A stretch of DNA of 6,768 bases from Pseudomonadota bacterium (GTDB lineage Bacteria > Pseudomonadota > Gammaproteobacteria > Burkholderiales > Thiobacillaceae). Positions 6,642 through 6,768 of this stretch are shown here, one piece after another. Each line of letters starts with the position of its first letter. The stretch's first letter is position 1. The stretch is from contig JAJXXS010000358.1 in the NCBI GenBank assembly GCA_021780975.1, positions 1 through 6,768 on the forward strand, read 5' to 3'. The position numbers and the translations under genes are program-made. A model generated the notes under the pieces. The model was not told the DNA's origin, ran no database searches, and saw only the letters and a program-made list of their open reading frames with translations.

Positions 6642-6768
6642 TGGAGTTCCCAGGATTTAGTGGAGGATGAAACCCTAAGAGTCCGCACCCCATGGGAGAT
6701 ACTTCATGGCCACAAAACGCAATCGCAGTCATGTTCGTCTCGCCTACCAGTTCATTGAAGCCAACAAA
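6642..6768 (+). mobile_element. Probable left end of an IS3-family insertion sequence (partial)
   Basis: From 6642 the sequence reads TGGAGTTCCCAGGATTTAG and then TGGA. IS3-family ends start with TG and commonly have a CC(C)AGG...TGGA pattern in the first 25 bases. A start codon for an OrfB-like transposase follows at 6706. Only the left side is visible, so no right repeat or target duplication can be tested. The gap of about 40 bases between this end and OrfB is too short for the usual orfA. Other IS families are possible. Confidence 0.45.
6706..6768 (+). CDS. Start of a gene resembling IS3 OrfB transposase (runs off window)
   Basis: The frame begins at ATG 6706, preceded by GGGAGA at 6694-6699 with a six-base gap, and is open to the window end (21 codons). 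An in-frame stop at 6676-6678 limits it upstream. The visible protein contains HVRLAYQFIEANK after a basic start (MATKRNRS). IS3-family OrfB proteins often begin with a similar helix (for example '..AFI....' before a 'CRVL' motif), which would come next if the call is right. In typical IS3 elements OrfB is made by frameshift from orfA; here it seems to have its own start and no orfA. With only 21 residues the family assignment is tentative. Confidence 0.5.
   Translation, partial: MATKRNRSHVRLAYQFIEANK

Larger units (their letters stand above)
6269..6705. other. 437-base stretch without a convincing gene
   Basis: This lies between the divergent starts of the nitroreductase (minus) and the OrfB-like gene (plus). 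The nitroreductase frame stays open up to 6619, and a plus-strand frame runs 6320-6670, but neither translation looks like a protein I know and no good ribosome site supports a start. The stretch holds a direct repeat CTTGAA-acac-CTTGAA (6319-6334), a hairpin (6410-6439), a 16-bp palindrome (6619-6634) and the probable left end of an insertion sequence from 6642. I could not pick a convincing sigma-70 promoter for either neighbour. Confidence 0.6.

Noticed and set aside
6320..6670. Plus-strand 116-codon frame upstream of the IS end
   Set aside because: It has a TTG start without a ribosome site, no recognisable domain, and it runs through the hairpin, the palindrome and the probable IS terminus.

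Overview
The window looks like the chromosome of a GC-rich proteobacterium (43 of 60 bases are G or C in a sample at 1561-1620). No 16S, tRNA or other lineage marker is present, so I go no further than 'probably beta- or gammaproteobacterial'. It holds two unlike parts.

Positions 1-5296 carry a compact plus-strand operon of the MoxR/Bat ('Bacteroides aerotolerance') type. In order it contains the end of a DUF58 protein (5' end outside the window), a small single-pass DUF4381-like membrane protein, a BatA-type von Willebrand A (vWA) protein, a long BatB-type vWA protein fused to a BatC-like TPR region, and a BatD protein with a signal peptide and a C-terminal membrane anchor. Neighbouring genes overlap by 20, 7, 4 and 4 bases, so translation is probably coupled. 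In known loci of this type a MoxR-family AAA+ ATPase lies just upstream of the DUF58 gene; here it would be outside the window. The set suggests an envelope-associated assembly: DUF58 in the cytoplasm, BatA and BatB in the inner membrane, TPR and BatD domains facing the periplasm. Its biochemical job is not settled in any organism. The MIDAS metal site is largely intact in BatA but degraded in BatB and in DUF58.

Positions 5297-6768 are different: lower GC (28 of 60 at 5461-5520), sparse in genes, and bearing marks of mobile DNA. Between the operon and a convergent minus-strand nitroreductase gene (5681-6268) lie three direct copies of TAAAGTCGTAAA(C/T)AA, irregularly spaced, the last ending in ACA. 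This resembles the transposase-binding repeats at the end of a Tn7-like or related DDE transposon. Beyond the nitroreductase are 437 bases without a convincing gene, holding an 11-bp-stem hairpin and a 16-bp perfect palindrome. The window closes with what looks like the left end of an IS3-family insertion sequence and the first 21 codons of an OrfB-like transposase.

In short: a conserved envelope/stress operon, then an accessory junction with a likely transposon-end remnant, a nitroreductase and an IS. I see no clearly new multi-gene system. The least explained element is the triple repeat.
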